This document shows positions 1 to 15,964 of a DNA stretch of 64,000 nucleotides, piece by piece. Both the position numbers and the translations under genes were made by a program. Below the pieces are notes generated by a model. The model searched no databases, was not told where the DNA came from, and was given only the letters and a program-made list of their open reading frames with translations. Where the stretch lies: the NCBI GenBank assembly GCA_023150935.1, contig JAKLJW010000003.1:62001-126000 (forward strand), read 5' to 3'. This stretch comes from Candidatus Binatia bacterium (GTDB lineage Bacteria; Desulfobacterota; Binatia; HRBIN30). The stretch's first letter is position 1, and the number at the start of each line of letters is the position of its first letter.

Positions 1-251
1 CGCGGGTCACTGTGAAACAGGTTGTGTCGGGCGCGCCTGCATCCACACCGTGTGCGCCGCCCCGGAGTCGCCCACAAGCGGGCGGGGGCGGTGTGCCACG
101 ATGATCGCTCCCCGCCCCGCCACGGGCCTCGTGGGGAGCCCGCACCCCGCCGCCCCGCGCTCGGTCCGTCCGCTTGTGGACAACCCCCCCCCCGCCCCCA
201 TTGGGTCGGCGTCGCTTGCGTGGAGACGGCGGCTGGGGTTCGATCGGCGCC

Positions 252-845
252 ATGGATGCCTTTGTCGCCAAGCATGAGAAGTCGATCCGTGGCGTGCTGT
301 CGTGCTTCGATCGGGTGCTGTTCCGCGGCTACATTCCTCTCATGAGCGGCTACACCATGGCGGAGTTCCTCAAGCTCAAGCAGGTTCACCGCTGGACGCT
401 GAAGACCTTCTTGATCACCCAGGCCGAGAGGGTCAAGAAGCAGGCGCTCGCCATGGCCAGCGCGGCAGGTCGCCCGCATCAGTATCTGACGGCGCCGACC
501 CGCAAGGAGGAGCTGGCGCGGCAGATCGCCGCGCGCGACGGGATCACCGAGGGTCTGGTGTGCGTGTTCTCCGTGCTCGAGCCGTGCCGGACGTTCTCGC
601 TGGTCTGGAAGGAGGCGCACCCGTTCGTGCAACCCGCCTGGCACAAATGCCTGCACCTCTACTTCTACTTCGTCGACCGCCAGCTCGCGGTAGCGCACCG
701 CCGGCACCTCGATCTGAATGTCGATACGGTCGAGCAGCGGCCCGGAGATGCGCGCGCGGTAGCGCTGAATCTGTACGGGGCTGCACGAGCATTCCTTCTG
801 GGCATCGCCGTGGTAGCCGCAGGGGCATCCGTTCGGCCTGAGTAG
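252..845 (+). pseudogene. Truncated conserved hypothetical gene (5' part only) running into an unrelated antisense fragment
   Basis: The ATG at 252 opens a reading frame whose first ~144 residues (to position 683) look like the N-terminal third of a widespread, often multicopy protein of unknown function that begins [14 protein letters not shown] and contains FDRVLFRGY and LYFYFVDRQ. From memory, family members continue for several hundred residues with a segment like MHVRLQTWFPF; here that is absent. After Gln144 the frame reads 53 residues that are only the complement of a ComM/YifB fragment on the other strand, then stops at 843. The gene is therefore a 5' remnant with an accidental tail. 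I do not know the family's function; its multicopy behaviour suggests mobility, which is inference. The remnant assignment is fairly sure, the family recollection less so. Confidence 0.6.
684..833 (-). pseudogene. comM: ComM/YifB-type Mg-chelatase-like ATPase, internal fragment only
   Basis: Read on the minus strand, this stretch encodes about 50 residues including CPCGYHGD, a Cys pair (CSC), [20 protein letters not shown] and IEVPAV. That is the characteristic C-terminal section of ComM/YifB proteins (helicase-like AAA+ ATPases acting in natural transformation), where the consensus is roughly NPCPCG..GD...[21 protein letters not shown]. No start, Walker motifs or C-terminus are present. It is bounded by the truncated hypothetical gene at 683 and by a dispersed hairpin repeat that starts at 829. 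It can have no ComM function. The protein motif is strong despite its short length. Confidence 0.8.
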
Positions 846-945
846 GGCCCGTCTTTTCAGGGCCCGTATCGAAGGCCCCCAACTTCGGAGAGCGCGCCGG
901 TTCATTGGTAGGAGCCGCCCTTCTCTGGCGGCGTCTCGAAGGGCC
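829..945. repeat. Two hairpin repeat elements of a dispersed family
   Basis: 829-878 reads CCGTTCGGCCTGAGTAG, then GGGCCCGT-ctttt-caGGGCCC, then GTATCGAAGGCCC, giving a strong stem with outer ends GTTCGGCCTGAGTAG / TATCGAAGGC. A looser relative with the stem GCCGCCC-ttctct-GGCGGC and the end TCTCGAAGGGCC lies at about 900-945. Better-kept copies of the same design occur at 8771-8905, 23309-23394 and 55784-55955. The elements sit at gene ends and do not code. Confidence 0.65.
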
Positions 946-963
946 TGTCCTGTATCGCTGTCG

Positions 964-995
964 CCGAATTTCTGCGCGGGGCGCGCAGAATTCGG
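964..995 (-). terminator. Stem-loop downstream of parE, candidate terminator
   Basis: A 13-bp inverted repeat (CCGAATT-(T)-CTGCGC paired with GCGCAGAATTCGG) has one bulged base and a 5-nt loop. It lies 38 bp beyond the parE stop codon. There is no T-run on the parE-sense side, so it is either a Rho-assisted 3' end or an mRNA-stabilising hairpin. Confidence 0.45.
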
Positions 996-1033
996 ATGGG
1001 GTACGTCCGGTCATATCCTGGGGTTGCGGGCCG

Positions 1034-5295
<4,262 letters not shown>

Positions 5296-5458
5296 CCGAA
5301 TTCAGTTGTTCAGCGTGGCCTGAGGCAGGCAACCTCCGCCTCCCCACCACCCATCATCGGGGCGACTATAGTCGACCGCACCCGGCCGGTCGAGCACCCT
5401 CGCGATGCGAAACGTGCACCACCGGGGCACGCCCCGTTACGCACGGATCGCCGCCTAT

Positions 5459-6014
5459 CGCCCGGAACTCACGCGCGGCGGGCACGAGGGGCAGCCTCAA
5501 TCCGGCAGAATGGCCCGGGGCCCGCCGTCGCGTGCAGTGACTGGTTCGGCACTCCACCCGCGGGCGCCGCCAGGCCGGCCTCCCCCCCGTACTCGTACTC
5601 GTTCACGTACTCGTACACCGCCACTTCCTCGTAGGCGTGCACCCCCCCGTGGCTCACTTTCATCGCTGCGTGCCCCCGGTCCGTGTACGAGTACGTGTAC
5701 CGCTTCGCTGAGTACGTGTACGGAGGGGAACCCCAACGCCCGGAACTCACGTGCGGCGGGCACGAGGGGCAGCCTCAATCCGGCAGAATCGCCCGGGGCC
5801 CGCCGTCGCGTGCAGTGACTGGTTCGGCACTCCACCCGCGGGCGCCGCCAGGCCGGCCTCCCACCCGTACTCGTACTCGTTCACGTACTCGTACACGGCC
5901 ACTTCCTCGTAGGCGTGCACCCGCCCGTGGCTCACTTTCATCGCTGCGTGCCCCCGGTCCGTGTACGAGTACGTGTACCGCTTCGCTGAGTACGTGTACG
6001 GAACGGAAGCCGAA
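5459..6014. repeat. Two tandem 278-bp imperfect repeats with internal TACGAG/GTACTC inverted repeats
   Basis: Unit 1 covers 5459-5736 and unit 2 covers 5737-6014, each starting CGCCCGGAACTCACG; a fragment of a third start follows at 6015. The units differ at only scattered bases. Inside each unit GTACTCGTACTCGTTCACG is followed ~100 bp later by GTGTACGAGTACGTGTAC, so RNA or single-stranded DNA could fold back. Open frames across the repeat give low-complexity Tyr/Glu/Val peptides and are not credible genes. The 163 bp between parC and the repeat (5296-5458) show nothing recognisable. Confidence 0.85.
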
Positions 6015-6066
6015 CGCCACGATTATCGTGGGGCGCCGTCGCCGCTTGCGCGGCGACAGCATTAAA

Positions 6067-6139
<73 letters not shown>

Positions 6140-6701
6140 AGACCTCCGCCTTGGTCGCGGTGAGTCAGGGACTTACACAACTCGCCCGGGTCTGGCAAGA
6201 CCGACCGGGGCGCGTCGCCGCCGCGCCAATCGGGTCAGCAAAGGTACCGGGGCGCCTCGGCCAACCCCGGTAGCGGCCCACGCATACAGTACGTCGCCCG
6301 GCGCGAGGTCGGCGGGGTGCCCACCAGGATCACCACGCACTCCGACCGATCCCATCCGAGTCGATCGCACGCCGCCGCCGCCGACCGGGCCACCGCATCG
6401 CTGCATTCCCCGGTCCTTGAATTCCCTACGAAATACCAGTTTTCGCGCACCGCCCCCACCTCGTGCAGTGTATTTGTCCATGCCAGCTGCACCCGGCGTG
6501 CCACACTCCGGCCCCTCACGCAGATTGACGGCCGGGTGGAAGCGACCGGCGGAATCTGTTCAAAATCGTGGCGCTCGATCCCGTGGTGCCGAAAAGTTGT
6601 GGCGGGAACTCCAGCCCATCGTGGACGACGGGCGGCTTGACCCGCCCCGGGGGACCATGCGACTCACTTCCGACCGCCCCTGTGGAGAAAGGTAGCGCTC
6701 A
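6140..6701. other. Non-coding stretch between tRNA-Ala and acs
   Basis: No convincing gene is seen in these ~560 bp. A minus-strand frame at 6235-6519 (GTG start, 94 residues, containing ENWYFVGNSRTGEC) is open and not strongly repetitive, but it has no recognised family or ribosome site. The region must hold the upstream signals for acs; no clear -35/-10 pair stands out. Confidence 0.5.
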
Positions 6702-8651
<1,950 letters not shown>

Positions 8652-8770
8652 CCGAATAGCTGTGGTAAGGTGAGGCGGATAACCTGAATTGTTCATGACC
8701 GCTTTCGTGCCGCGCCACGCGCCGGAAAGAGACGGCGCTCCTGAGACACAACCGTCCGTACCAAGTGGGC

Positions 8771-8905
8771 GCCCCTCGATACACCGGCCCCAAGGGAGGG
8801 GCCGGTACTCGGGGCGAACGGGTCCCACGAAGACAACAGAACGTGAGTATTCTTCACCGTTCGCCCCGAGTAGGCCCCGTCTCTTCAGGGGCCGTATCGA
8901 GGGGC
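8771..8905. repeat. Facing pair of hairpin repeat elements between acs and cysS
   Basis: 8771-8821 (GCCCCTCGATACACCGGCCCC ... GGGCGAACGG) is the reverse-oriented copy and 8857-8905 (CCGTTCGCCCCGAGTAGGC ... TATCGAGGGGC) the forward copy. Each carries its own inner stem (CCGGCCCC-aaggga-GGGGCCGG and GGCCCCGT-ctctt-cAGGGGCC), and together they form a larger inverted repeat with a 35-bp centre. The rest of the 350-bp acs-cysS gap holds no gene. Confidence 0.85.
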
Positions 8906-9002
8906 CGCGTCGGATTCGCGAAAGGCCCGCACGAACCGCCTGGCAATCCAACCGCCTGATGTCGTAATCACCCGACGTCCCGACCGCCAATCGCCCCCAA
9001 AC

Positions 9003-10418
<1,416 letters not shown>

Positions 10419-10431
10419 GGCCGCCGGCAGG

Positions 10432-11508
10432 TCACACGATAACGCTGCGGATGACCTCGCCGGCCTCCATGGCACGGAAGGCGTCGTTCACGTCTTCGAG
10501 CTTGATCGTCTTCGACACCATGGCCGAGATATCGAGTCGGTGCGTTTCGATCAATTCGACGAAGCGGGGGAAGTCGCTCCGCACCTGCGCCGAACCATAC
10601 TTGCAGCCCTTCACCGTCTTCTCGTTCCAGAAGATGTCGAATGCGGGCAGCGTGAATTGCGCATCAACGCGGGCCATGCCGACGATGATCACTTCCCCGC
10701 CGCGGCGGGCCAGCATGTACGTGGTAACGATGGTTTCCGGAAGCCCGATCACCTCGAACGCGTAATCGGCCCCGCGCCCGCCGGTAAGTGCCCTGACCTG
10801 CTCCGCCGGGTCGCCCGCCGAGGGATCGATGACGTCCGTGGCCCCGAGCTTCCTGGCAGTCTCCCGCTTCAGCGGCTGCGGATCGATCGCAATGATGCGG
10901 CCGGCGCCGGCGATGCGCGCCCCCTGAATCACCGCCTGCCCGACACCGCCGCAACCCACTACCGCGACGCTCGCACCCGGGCGTACCCGCGCCGTGTTCA
11001 ATGCCGCACCCACACCGGTGGTCACGCCGCAGCCGATGAGCGCCAGTTGCGCGTCGGGCAGATCGGTCTCGACCTTTACCACCGACGCCTCATTTACCGT
11101 CATCACGTCGGAGAAAGTGCCCAAACCGGTCATGGTGAAGAACGGGCTTCCGTCCCCGCGCAAGCCGCGCAACTGCATGCCGATCTCGCTCTCACTTTCG
11201 CAGAGCTGCGACTCCTCGCGCAGGCAGTGCCAGCACGCACCACAGGCGGGCACGAACGAGGCAACGACACGGTCGCCCTTCTTCACTCGCGACACTTCGG
11301 CGCCAACCTCGACGACACGGCCCGCACCCTCGTGGCCGAGCACCATGCCCGGCGGCGTCGGTACGTACCCGCGCATCAACGACAGGTCCGAGTGACACAC
11401 GCCGCTCGCTCCGATCTCGACGACGACATCGCGCGGTCCCGGTGGATTCGGCTTCAACTCCTCGATGACCAGGGCCTGGGGATCGCCAACGTAGACTGCA
11501 CCTCTCAT
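10432..11508 (-). CDS. Zinc-dependent alcohol dehydrogenase (MDR family)
   Basis: Oxidises an alcohol or reduces an aldehyde with NAD(P). 358 residues from the ATG at 11508, which has a GGAGGG ribosome site 7 nt upstream; the open frame extends further upstream but lacks a better start. Catalytic zinc ligands Cys38 (GVCHSD) and His59-Glu60 (LGHEGAG), the four structural-zinc cysteines 89, 92, 95 and 103 (ACGACWHCLREESQLC), and the Rossmann motif GCGGVG are intact. GMQLRGLRGDGSPFF resembles the class III / mycothiol- and NDMA-dependent alcohol dehydrogenase subgroup, so a formaldehyde or medium-chain alcohol substrate is possible. The exact substrate cannot be read from sequence. Confidence 0.85.
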   Translation of the reverse strand: MRGAVYVGDPQALVIEELKPNPPGPRDVVVEIGASGVCHSDLSLMRGYVPTPPGMVLGHEGAGRVVEVGAEVSRVKKGDRVVASFVPACGACWHCLREESQLCESESEIGMQLRGLRGDGSPFFTMTGLGTFSDVMTVNEASVVKVETDLPDAQLALIGCGVTTGVGAALNTARVRPGASVAVVGCGGVGQAVIQGARIAGAGRIIAIDPQPLKRETARKLGATDVIDPSAGDPAEQVRALTGGRGADYAFEVIGLPETIVTTYMLARRGGEVIIVGMARVDAQFTLPAFDIFWNEKTVKGCKYGSAQVRSDFPRFVELIETHRLDISAMVSKTIKLEDVNDAFRAMEAGEVIRSVIV

Positions 11509-11706
11509 GTGTTCCCTCCGGGATTGTAGTATGCGGCGCGGTCCCCCGTCCCGGGCAGACAGGAAGTCGGGGGGAGGTCGAGCTGGCGGCTCGCGTCCAC
11601 CGACCTCTTTCCCTCGTCTCTCTCCCGGCAGGGCGAAGAACCGGTGCTGTAGCTGCGCATCGAGGGGAGAAGCTACACGTTTGTCTCGCGCAAGAACAGG
11701 GGCCGC

Positions 11707-11722
11707 CGCTGCCGCGGCAGCG
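11707..11722. terminator. Perfect 16-bp palindrome CGCTGCCGCGGCAGCG
   Basis: Perfect dyad 4 bp beyond the stop codon of the small membrane protein gene on the minus strand. The position suits a 3'-end hairpin, but there is no T-run. It could equally be chance in GC-rich DNA. Confidence 0.3.
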
Positions 11723-11725
11723 CCC

Positions 11726-11938
11726 TCAGCCGCCGCCCCGCCCCCGTCCGCGGAGGAGGTTAATGAAACCGACGACGATGACAACGGCCGCCGCACCGGC
11801 GAACCAGGGGACCAACCACATCCCGCTGTCGCCCGGCTCGGCCGTTACGTAGATCCACGCCCCTGCGAACGCCAGCGCCAGTACCAGCAGCGCGGACATG
11901 AGCATCGTCCCCTGCGACGAGGAATCGGACTTGGCCAT
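11726..11938 (-). CDS. Small two-helix membrane protein
   Basis: 70 residues from the ATG at 11938 (a TTG at 11947 would add three). A short polar N-terminus (MAKSDSSSQG) is followed by two hydrophobic segments, about residues 12-32 (LMSALLVLALAFAGAWIYV) and 40-58 (LVPWFAGAAAVVIVVGFIN), and a basic Arg/Gly tail, so the tail should stay in the cytoplasm. No family was recognised. It lies between alcohol dehydrogenase and tRNA-Arg, all on the minus strand. The clean membrane pattern supports a real gene. Confidence 0.6.
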   Translation of the reverse strand: MAKSDSSSQGTMLMSALLVLALAFAGAWIYVTAEPGDSGMWLVPWFAGAAAVVIVVGFINLLRGRGRGGG

Positions 11939-12030
11939 GTCCGCCAATGGGCCAGGAACGCCGCGCTGTCAACCCCGAAGCGCCAGGCGCGAGCCGCCAG
12001 GCGGCGACTCGCGCCCTGGACGCATCGTCA

Positions 12031-12105
12031 TGCGCCCGGAGAGATTCGAACTCCCGACCTACTGGTTCGAAGCCAGCCGCTCTAGTCCACCTGAGCTACG
12101 GGCGC
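12031..12105 (-). tRNA. tRNA-Arg (anticodon TCG)
   Basis: Complete 75-nt cloverleaf on the minus strand: acceptor GCGCCCG/CGGGCGC with discriminator A, D-stem GCTC/GAGC, anticodon arm GCTGG-CTTCGAA-CCAGT (anticodon TCG, reading CGA codons), T-arm GGGAG-TTCGAAT-CTCTC. The 3' CCA is not encoded. Confidence 0.95.
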
Positions 12106-12184
12106 ATACCGCCGCCGGTCAAAGCCGAATCGCCCTTCCGATGCAACCCGCGCCGGCACCGCGCTACAACCCCGGCGCGGGCGA

Positions 12185-13141
12185 TCAGGCGTCGACTAGT
12201 CCCTCGTAAAGGGCCGTGCTCAAGTACCGCTCGCCCGAATCGGGCAGAATCACCACGAAGGTCTTCCCCTTGAACTCCGGCAGCCGGGCCAGCCGCACCG
12301 CCGCAGCCACCGCCGCCCCGCACGAAATCCCCGCCAGAATGCCCTCCTCGGAGGCCAGGCGGCGCCCCATCTCCATCGACTCGTCGTCGCCCACCATCTC
12401 CACCCGGTCGACCACGTTCAGGTCGAGCGTGCCCGGAATGAAACCCGCGCCGATACCCTGAATCTTGTGCCGGCCGGCCTGCAACGGCTGGTTGGCGAGC
12501 TTCTGCGTGATCACCGGACTGGTGACCGGTTCCACTCCGACCGCAACGATCGGTTTGCCCTTCACGGCCTTGATGTACCTGGACACCCCGGTGATCGTGC
12601 CGCCGGTGCCGATGCCCGACACCAGCACGTCGATCGCCCCCTTCGTATCCTCCCAGATCTCCGGACCCGTCGTCTTGAAGTGGATGTCCGGGTTCGCCGG
12701 GTTCTGAAACTGCTGCAGCAACACGTAACGGCCCGGATCCGAGGCGGCGATCTCCTCCGCCCTGGCCACCGCCCCCTTCATGCCGAGCGCCCCCTCGGTC
12801 AACACCAGCTTCGCACCGAAGGCCAGCAATACCTTGCGCCGTTCGATAGACATCGTCTCCGGCATCGTCAGCGTTACCGGGTAGCCACGCGCCGCCGCCA
12901 CGAAGGCCAGAGCAATACCGGTGTTGCCGCTGGTCGGCTCGATGATTTCCTTGCCCGGGCCGAGCACACCGCGTTGCTCGGCGTCCCATACCATCGCCGC
13001 CCCGATGCGGCACTTGACCGAGTACGCCGGGTTACGGCCCTCGACCTTGGCCAGCATGGTAACCGGGGCGCCGCCCGTGATCCGATTCAGCCTGACCAAC
13101 GGCGTACGGCCGATGCTGAGTGAGTTGTCGTCGTAGATCAC
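12185..13141 (-). CDS. cysK: Cysteine synthase A
   Basis: PLP enzyme that makes L-cysteine from O-acetylserine and sulfide in the cytoplasm. 318 residues, the usual length. The Schiff-base lysine is Lys43 in YSVKCRIG, where most CysK have (P)(G/S)(S)VK(D)R. The substrate loop TSGNTG is at about 70-75, the phosphate loop GTGGT follows ([11 protein letters not shown]), and there is a C-terminal [10 protein letters not shown]. The gene stands alone between tRNA-Arg and a 274-bp spacer without features. CysM or cystathionine beta-synthase are less likely given the CysK-type C-terminus. Confidence 0.93.
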   Translation of the reverse strand: MIYDDNSLSIGRTPLVRLNRITGGAPVTMLAKVEGRNPAYSVKCRIGAAMVWDAEQRGVLGPGKEIIEPTSGNTGIALAFVAAARGYPVTLTMPETMSIERRKVLLAFGAKLVLTEGALGMKGAVARAEEIAASDPGRYVLLQQFQNPANPDIHFKTTGPEIWEDTKGAIDVLVSGIGTGGTITGVSRYIKAVKGKPIVAVGVEPVTSPVITQKLANQPLQAGRHKIQGIGAGFIPGTLDLNVVDRVEMVGDDESMEMGRRLASEEGILAGISCGAAVAAAVRLARLPEFKGKTFVVILPDSGERYLSTALYEGLVDA

Positions 13142-13415
13142 CGTGCGATCTCCTTGAGTCCAGAGGTAACGCGCCAGACCACACCGAAACCGACGCCGGC
13201 TGCCCTCGCCGCCGACGTCCGACAGAGGTTACGAGCGATCGCCGCACCATAGGCGCGAAGCGCGCGGCGTTGCAAGCGAGCCTCGCCCGCACGCCGGCCT
13301 CTTCCCATCCCCGGCTTCGCCGCCGGCACCATGAACCTCCCCGCCGCGCACCAAACCGCCGGCACACCGGCGCCGCCACCTGACCGGCAGCGACCGCCAA
13401 GCTCGCCCGACCGCG

Positions 13416-14237
13416 TCAGGTCCAGCGGGACCGCCACCACTTCGCGATCCGGCGATCCAGCCGGTACAACGCCCGCGGCAGCAGGCGCTGTCCGAGCGAC
13501 CCCGCTGCCCGGGGCCGGCTCCGTTCCGCACGCACCCGCTCCGCCAGAGCCCGGACGTCGTACCCGATGCGCGTCTCGAGCGGTACATCCAGTTCGGCGA
13601 GAATGAACTCCAGGTCCGCCTCCGCTATGGCCGTGTAGGTCTTGGGCCGATACCGCCGGCGCTTACCCTTGTCCTCGCTCACCGCATGGAACGTCGGCAA
13701 CCGCGGCAGCCCGAACCGGCTGCACAGCGACTCCACGAACTCCGCCGGGCGGGCATTGAGGTCCTCGTAACGCACGTAGGCGGTGTTTGCCGCCACCTCG
13801 CGCAGGGCTTCCCAGTTGCGGATCTTGGCGCTCCGCAACCGTACTACGTTGGCAAACCGCTCGCCGGTCTCCGGCGACCGTTCGAACATCAGTTCCGTGC
13901 CGTAGCGCGGATCGCCGCGCTCGACCGGCCAGTGCTCGTCGTATACGCACCACCACGGCGCACGGACGAACGCCGCGAAGTCGAGGTTCCACAACGCGGG
14001 CGCGGCGTGCCACGGGCTGCGGTTGAGGCTGCGTAGCCAATCGAAGGGGTTGCGATAGACGACGACGAACAGGCAATCGGCCGCCGTCTCGACCCCGGGT
14101 TTGTGGAAGAAATGCTTCCATCCGAAGTCCCAGGTCAGAGGCACGTCGGGCACGTTCCGGCGCAGCAGATGCTCGAGGTAGTTCGTTCCCGAGCAGCGCT
14201 CGCCGAAGATCTGAATGCGTGCGATTGCCGCGGTCAT
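13416..14237 (-). CDS. Sulfotransferase-like P-loop protein
   Basis: 273 residues. The N-terminal loop FGERCSGTNYLEHLL (residues 11-25) resembles the 5'-phosphosulfate-binding loop of sulfotransferases. VVYRNPFDWLRSL matches the 3'-phosphate-binding strand and helix, and YVRYEDL with a following FVESLCSRFGLP is typical of the family. It probably transfers a sulfuryl group from PAPS to a cell-surface glycan or lipid. It starts 10 bp after the glycosyltransferase gene stops, so the two are likely co-transcribed and act on the same surface molecule. The basic C-terminal tail (RRIAKWWRSRW) may touch the membrane. The acceptor is unknown. Confidence 0.72.
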   Translation of the reverse strand: MTAAIARIQIFGERCSGTNYLEHLLRRNVPDVPLTWDFGWKHFFHKPGVETAADCLFVVVYRNPFDWLRSLNRSPWHAAPALWNLDFAAFVRAPWWCVYDEHWPVERGDPRYGTELMFERSPETGERFANVVRLRSAKIRNWEALREVAANTAYVRYEDLNARPAEFVESLCSRFGLPRLPTFHAVSEDKGKRRRYRPKTYTAIAEADLEFILAELDVPLETRIGYDVRALAERVRAERSRPRAAGSLGQRLLPRALYRLDRRIAKWWRSRWT

Positions 14238-14247
14238 GTGCCGGACC

Positions 14248-15324
14248 TCACGCGCGACGCGACAGGGCTCGGACGATCTCCAGGTAGCGATCGATCATCC
14301 GTTCTCGCGACAGTTCCGCGGCGCGGGCCGCACCGCCCGCGGCCAGACGTTGCCCCACACCTGTCTCGCGGTACAGACGGACGAGCTGGGCGGCAAGAGC
14401 GCGGACGTCGCCGACGGGGACGAGCAGGCCCGACCGTTCGTGGGTGACGATCTCCGCGAGTCCGCCGGCGGCGCACGCCACCAGGGGCACCTGCATAGCC
14501 AGCGCTTCGAGCGCGGCGACCGGAAAGGCCTCGGTGCGTGACGGCATGATCGCCGCGTCGGCGGCGCGCAGGACCGTCAGTGGATCGTCGACGAAGCCGA
14601 GGAAGGCGACGCAATCGGCCAGACCCGCCGCCGCGACGGCACCCTCGACGGCACCGCGCAGCGGTCCGTCACCGGCCAGCAGCAAACGCAGCGGTACGCC
14701 CGCGGCTCGCACCGCGGCCACGATCGACGGCAGCAGATCGACGCCCTTCTCCGGCACCAGGCGGCCGGTGAACGCGGCCGCGAAATCCCCGGCGGCAAGG
14801 TCGAACCGGGCCCGCGCGGCGGCACGATCGATCGCCGGTGGGCGCACGGCAATGCCGTTGTAGACGACGTACCGGCGTTCCGGCGGCACGCCGACCGCGG
14901 TGAGTCCGGAGTCGACGGCCCGCGACACGGAAACGACCCCCGAGAGCAGCCCGCCGTAGATGATCCGGTTCCGCAGGTTCGGACGCGTATCCTCCATCGC
15001 CTTGACGCGGATCGCGGGCACACCGCGCAGGCGGGCGGCAAGGCCGCCGAGCACACAGTCGCGCCCCCAGTTGCACAGCAGTGCGGCCGACCGGCGCCGG
15101 CGCAGCAGGGCGTGAACCGCCCGCAGCGAGCCGATATCGAAATCGCTCCTGCATCGCAGTTCACAGGTCTCGACGTTTCCCGCCGCGCGCGCCGCCAGCG
15201 CGCTACCCGGTCGGCAAACGAGCGTCACGGCATGACCGGCAGCAAGGAATCCCTCGCCCAGCTCGAGGAACATCCGCTCGCCCCCACCCCAGCCGGAGGC
15301 CGAGTTCATCAGGCAAATGTGCAT
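14248..15324 (-). CDS. Glycosyltransferase, GT4 family (GT-B fold)
   Basis: Retaining glycosyltransferase of 358 residues. The N-terminal Rossmann half has WGGGERMFLELGEGF. The C-terminal nucleotide-sugar half has TGRLVPEKGVDLLP, LLAGDGPLR, CVAFLGFVDD and the Glu-containing donor loop PSRTEAFPVAALEALAM. No signal peptide or membrane span is seen, so it is cytoplasmic or peripheral. It is followed within 10 bp by the sulfotransferase-like gene, pointing to synthesis of a sulfated surface glycan. It lies 73 bp after the conserved hypothetical gene of the valS operon and may be transcribed with it. Donor and acceptor cannot be deduced. Confidence 0.85.
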   Translation of the reverse strand: MHICLMNSASGWGGGERMFLELGEGFLAAGHAVTLVCRPGSALAARAAGNVETCELRCRSDFDIGSLRAVHALLRRRRSAALLCNWGRDCVLGGLAARLRGVPAIRVKAMEDTRPNLRNRIIYGGLLSGVVSVSRAVDSGLTAVGVPPERRYVVYNGIAVRPPAIDRAAARARFDLAAGDFAAAFTGRLVPEKGVDLLPSIVAAVRAAGVPLRLLLAGDGPLRGAVEGAVAAAGLADCVAFLGFVDDPLTVLRAADAAIMPSRTEAFPVAALEALAMQVPLVACAAGGLAEIVTHERSGLLVPVGDVRALAAQLVRLYRETGVGQRLAAGGAARAAELSRERMIDRYLEIVRALSRRA

Positions 15325-15397
15325 TCACGCCGCCGCGACCGATTCCCCCCGACTCCCCCACGCCGCAAGCCCTCAAGTCCTCTCCGCCGCCTCCGAT

Positions 15398-15964
15398 TCA
15401 TCCCGGCCGGCGTTGCGCGAGGAGGCGCCTGGCCTGGCCCGAGATCGTCGTCGAGACGTTCTTGCTGCGCGCCACGAGGCGGAGATCGCGCTCCAGCAAC
15501 CCGCCCATAAGGCCGAGAGAAACCGACAGCGGGGTCTTCGGGTTGCTCACCAGCCCGAGGCGTATCTGATAGTTGCGGCGCCAGTTCTTGTTCTCGCCGA
15601 TCGTCTTGAGCAGTTCGCTGTCGACGCTGCGGTTGCGCGCCACCATGACGACCTCGTCTTCGGTGATGCGCGGGTTCCGCAGCACGAAGCGCTGAATGAG
15701 CCGGTTGCTGTCGCGAATCAGGATCATGCGCGCGTCGCGGTTGCCGCGCAGCGACAACTTGATCCGCTCGCCGACGGTCATCGCCTGAATCTGCGCATAA
15801 AGGCTCTTGTTGACCGCCGTCCCCTTCTCCGGCTCGACGAGCAACTCGTCCGGAACGACATACGTGTCGTCGCCGCGTTCAATCTCGGCCGCGATCGCCT
15901 CCGCGGTTGCGATGTCGACGTCGGCCGCGCGTGGCGGCTCGGGCGTGCCGGTATCGTTGCTCAT
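15398..15964 (-). CDS. Conserved hypothetical helical protein translated with EF-G2
   Basis: 188 residues with an acidic, disordered N-terminus (about 1-50) and a helical remainder. It carries the pattern VGERIKLSLRGNRDARMILI, then FVLRNPRITEDEVVMVARN and NYQIRLGLVSNPKTP, which reads like HEAT- or leucine-rich-type helical repeats in which each unit ends N-P/N-R. I recall similar proteins in deltaproteobacteria but cannot name a function. Its ATG overlaps the EF-G2 stop codon by 4 nt (ATGA), so it is translationally coupled to that gene. Confidence 0.75.
   Translation of the reverse strand: MSNDTGTPEPPRAADVDIATAEAIAAEIERGDDTYVVPDELLVEPEKGTAVNKSLYAQIQAMTVGERIKLSLRGNRDARMILIRDSNRLIQRFVLRNPRITEDEVVMVARNRSVDSELLKTIGENKNWRRNYQIRLGLVSNPKTPLSVSLGLMGGLLERDLRLVARSKNVSTTISGQARRLLAQRRPG

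Noticed and set aside
170..184. DnaA-box-like sequence TTGTGGACAA and a C-rich tract near the left edge
   Set aside because: A single imperfect box without a cluster, AT-rich region or dnaA/dnaN genes is not evidence of an origin.
6235..6519. 94-codon minus-strand frame upstream of acs
   Set aside because: Starts at GTG without a ribosome site, no recognised family, and the frame stays open upstream without a better start; kept only as a remark.
11509..11796. N-terminal extension of the alcohol dehydrogenase
   Set aside because: The ATG at 11508 has GGAGGG and matches the family N-terminus; upstream residues are Ala/Arg-rich and unlike the family.
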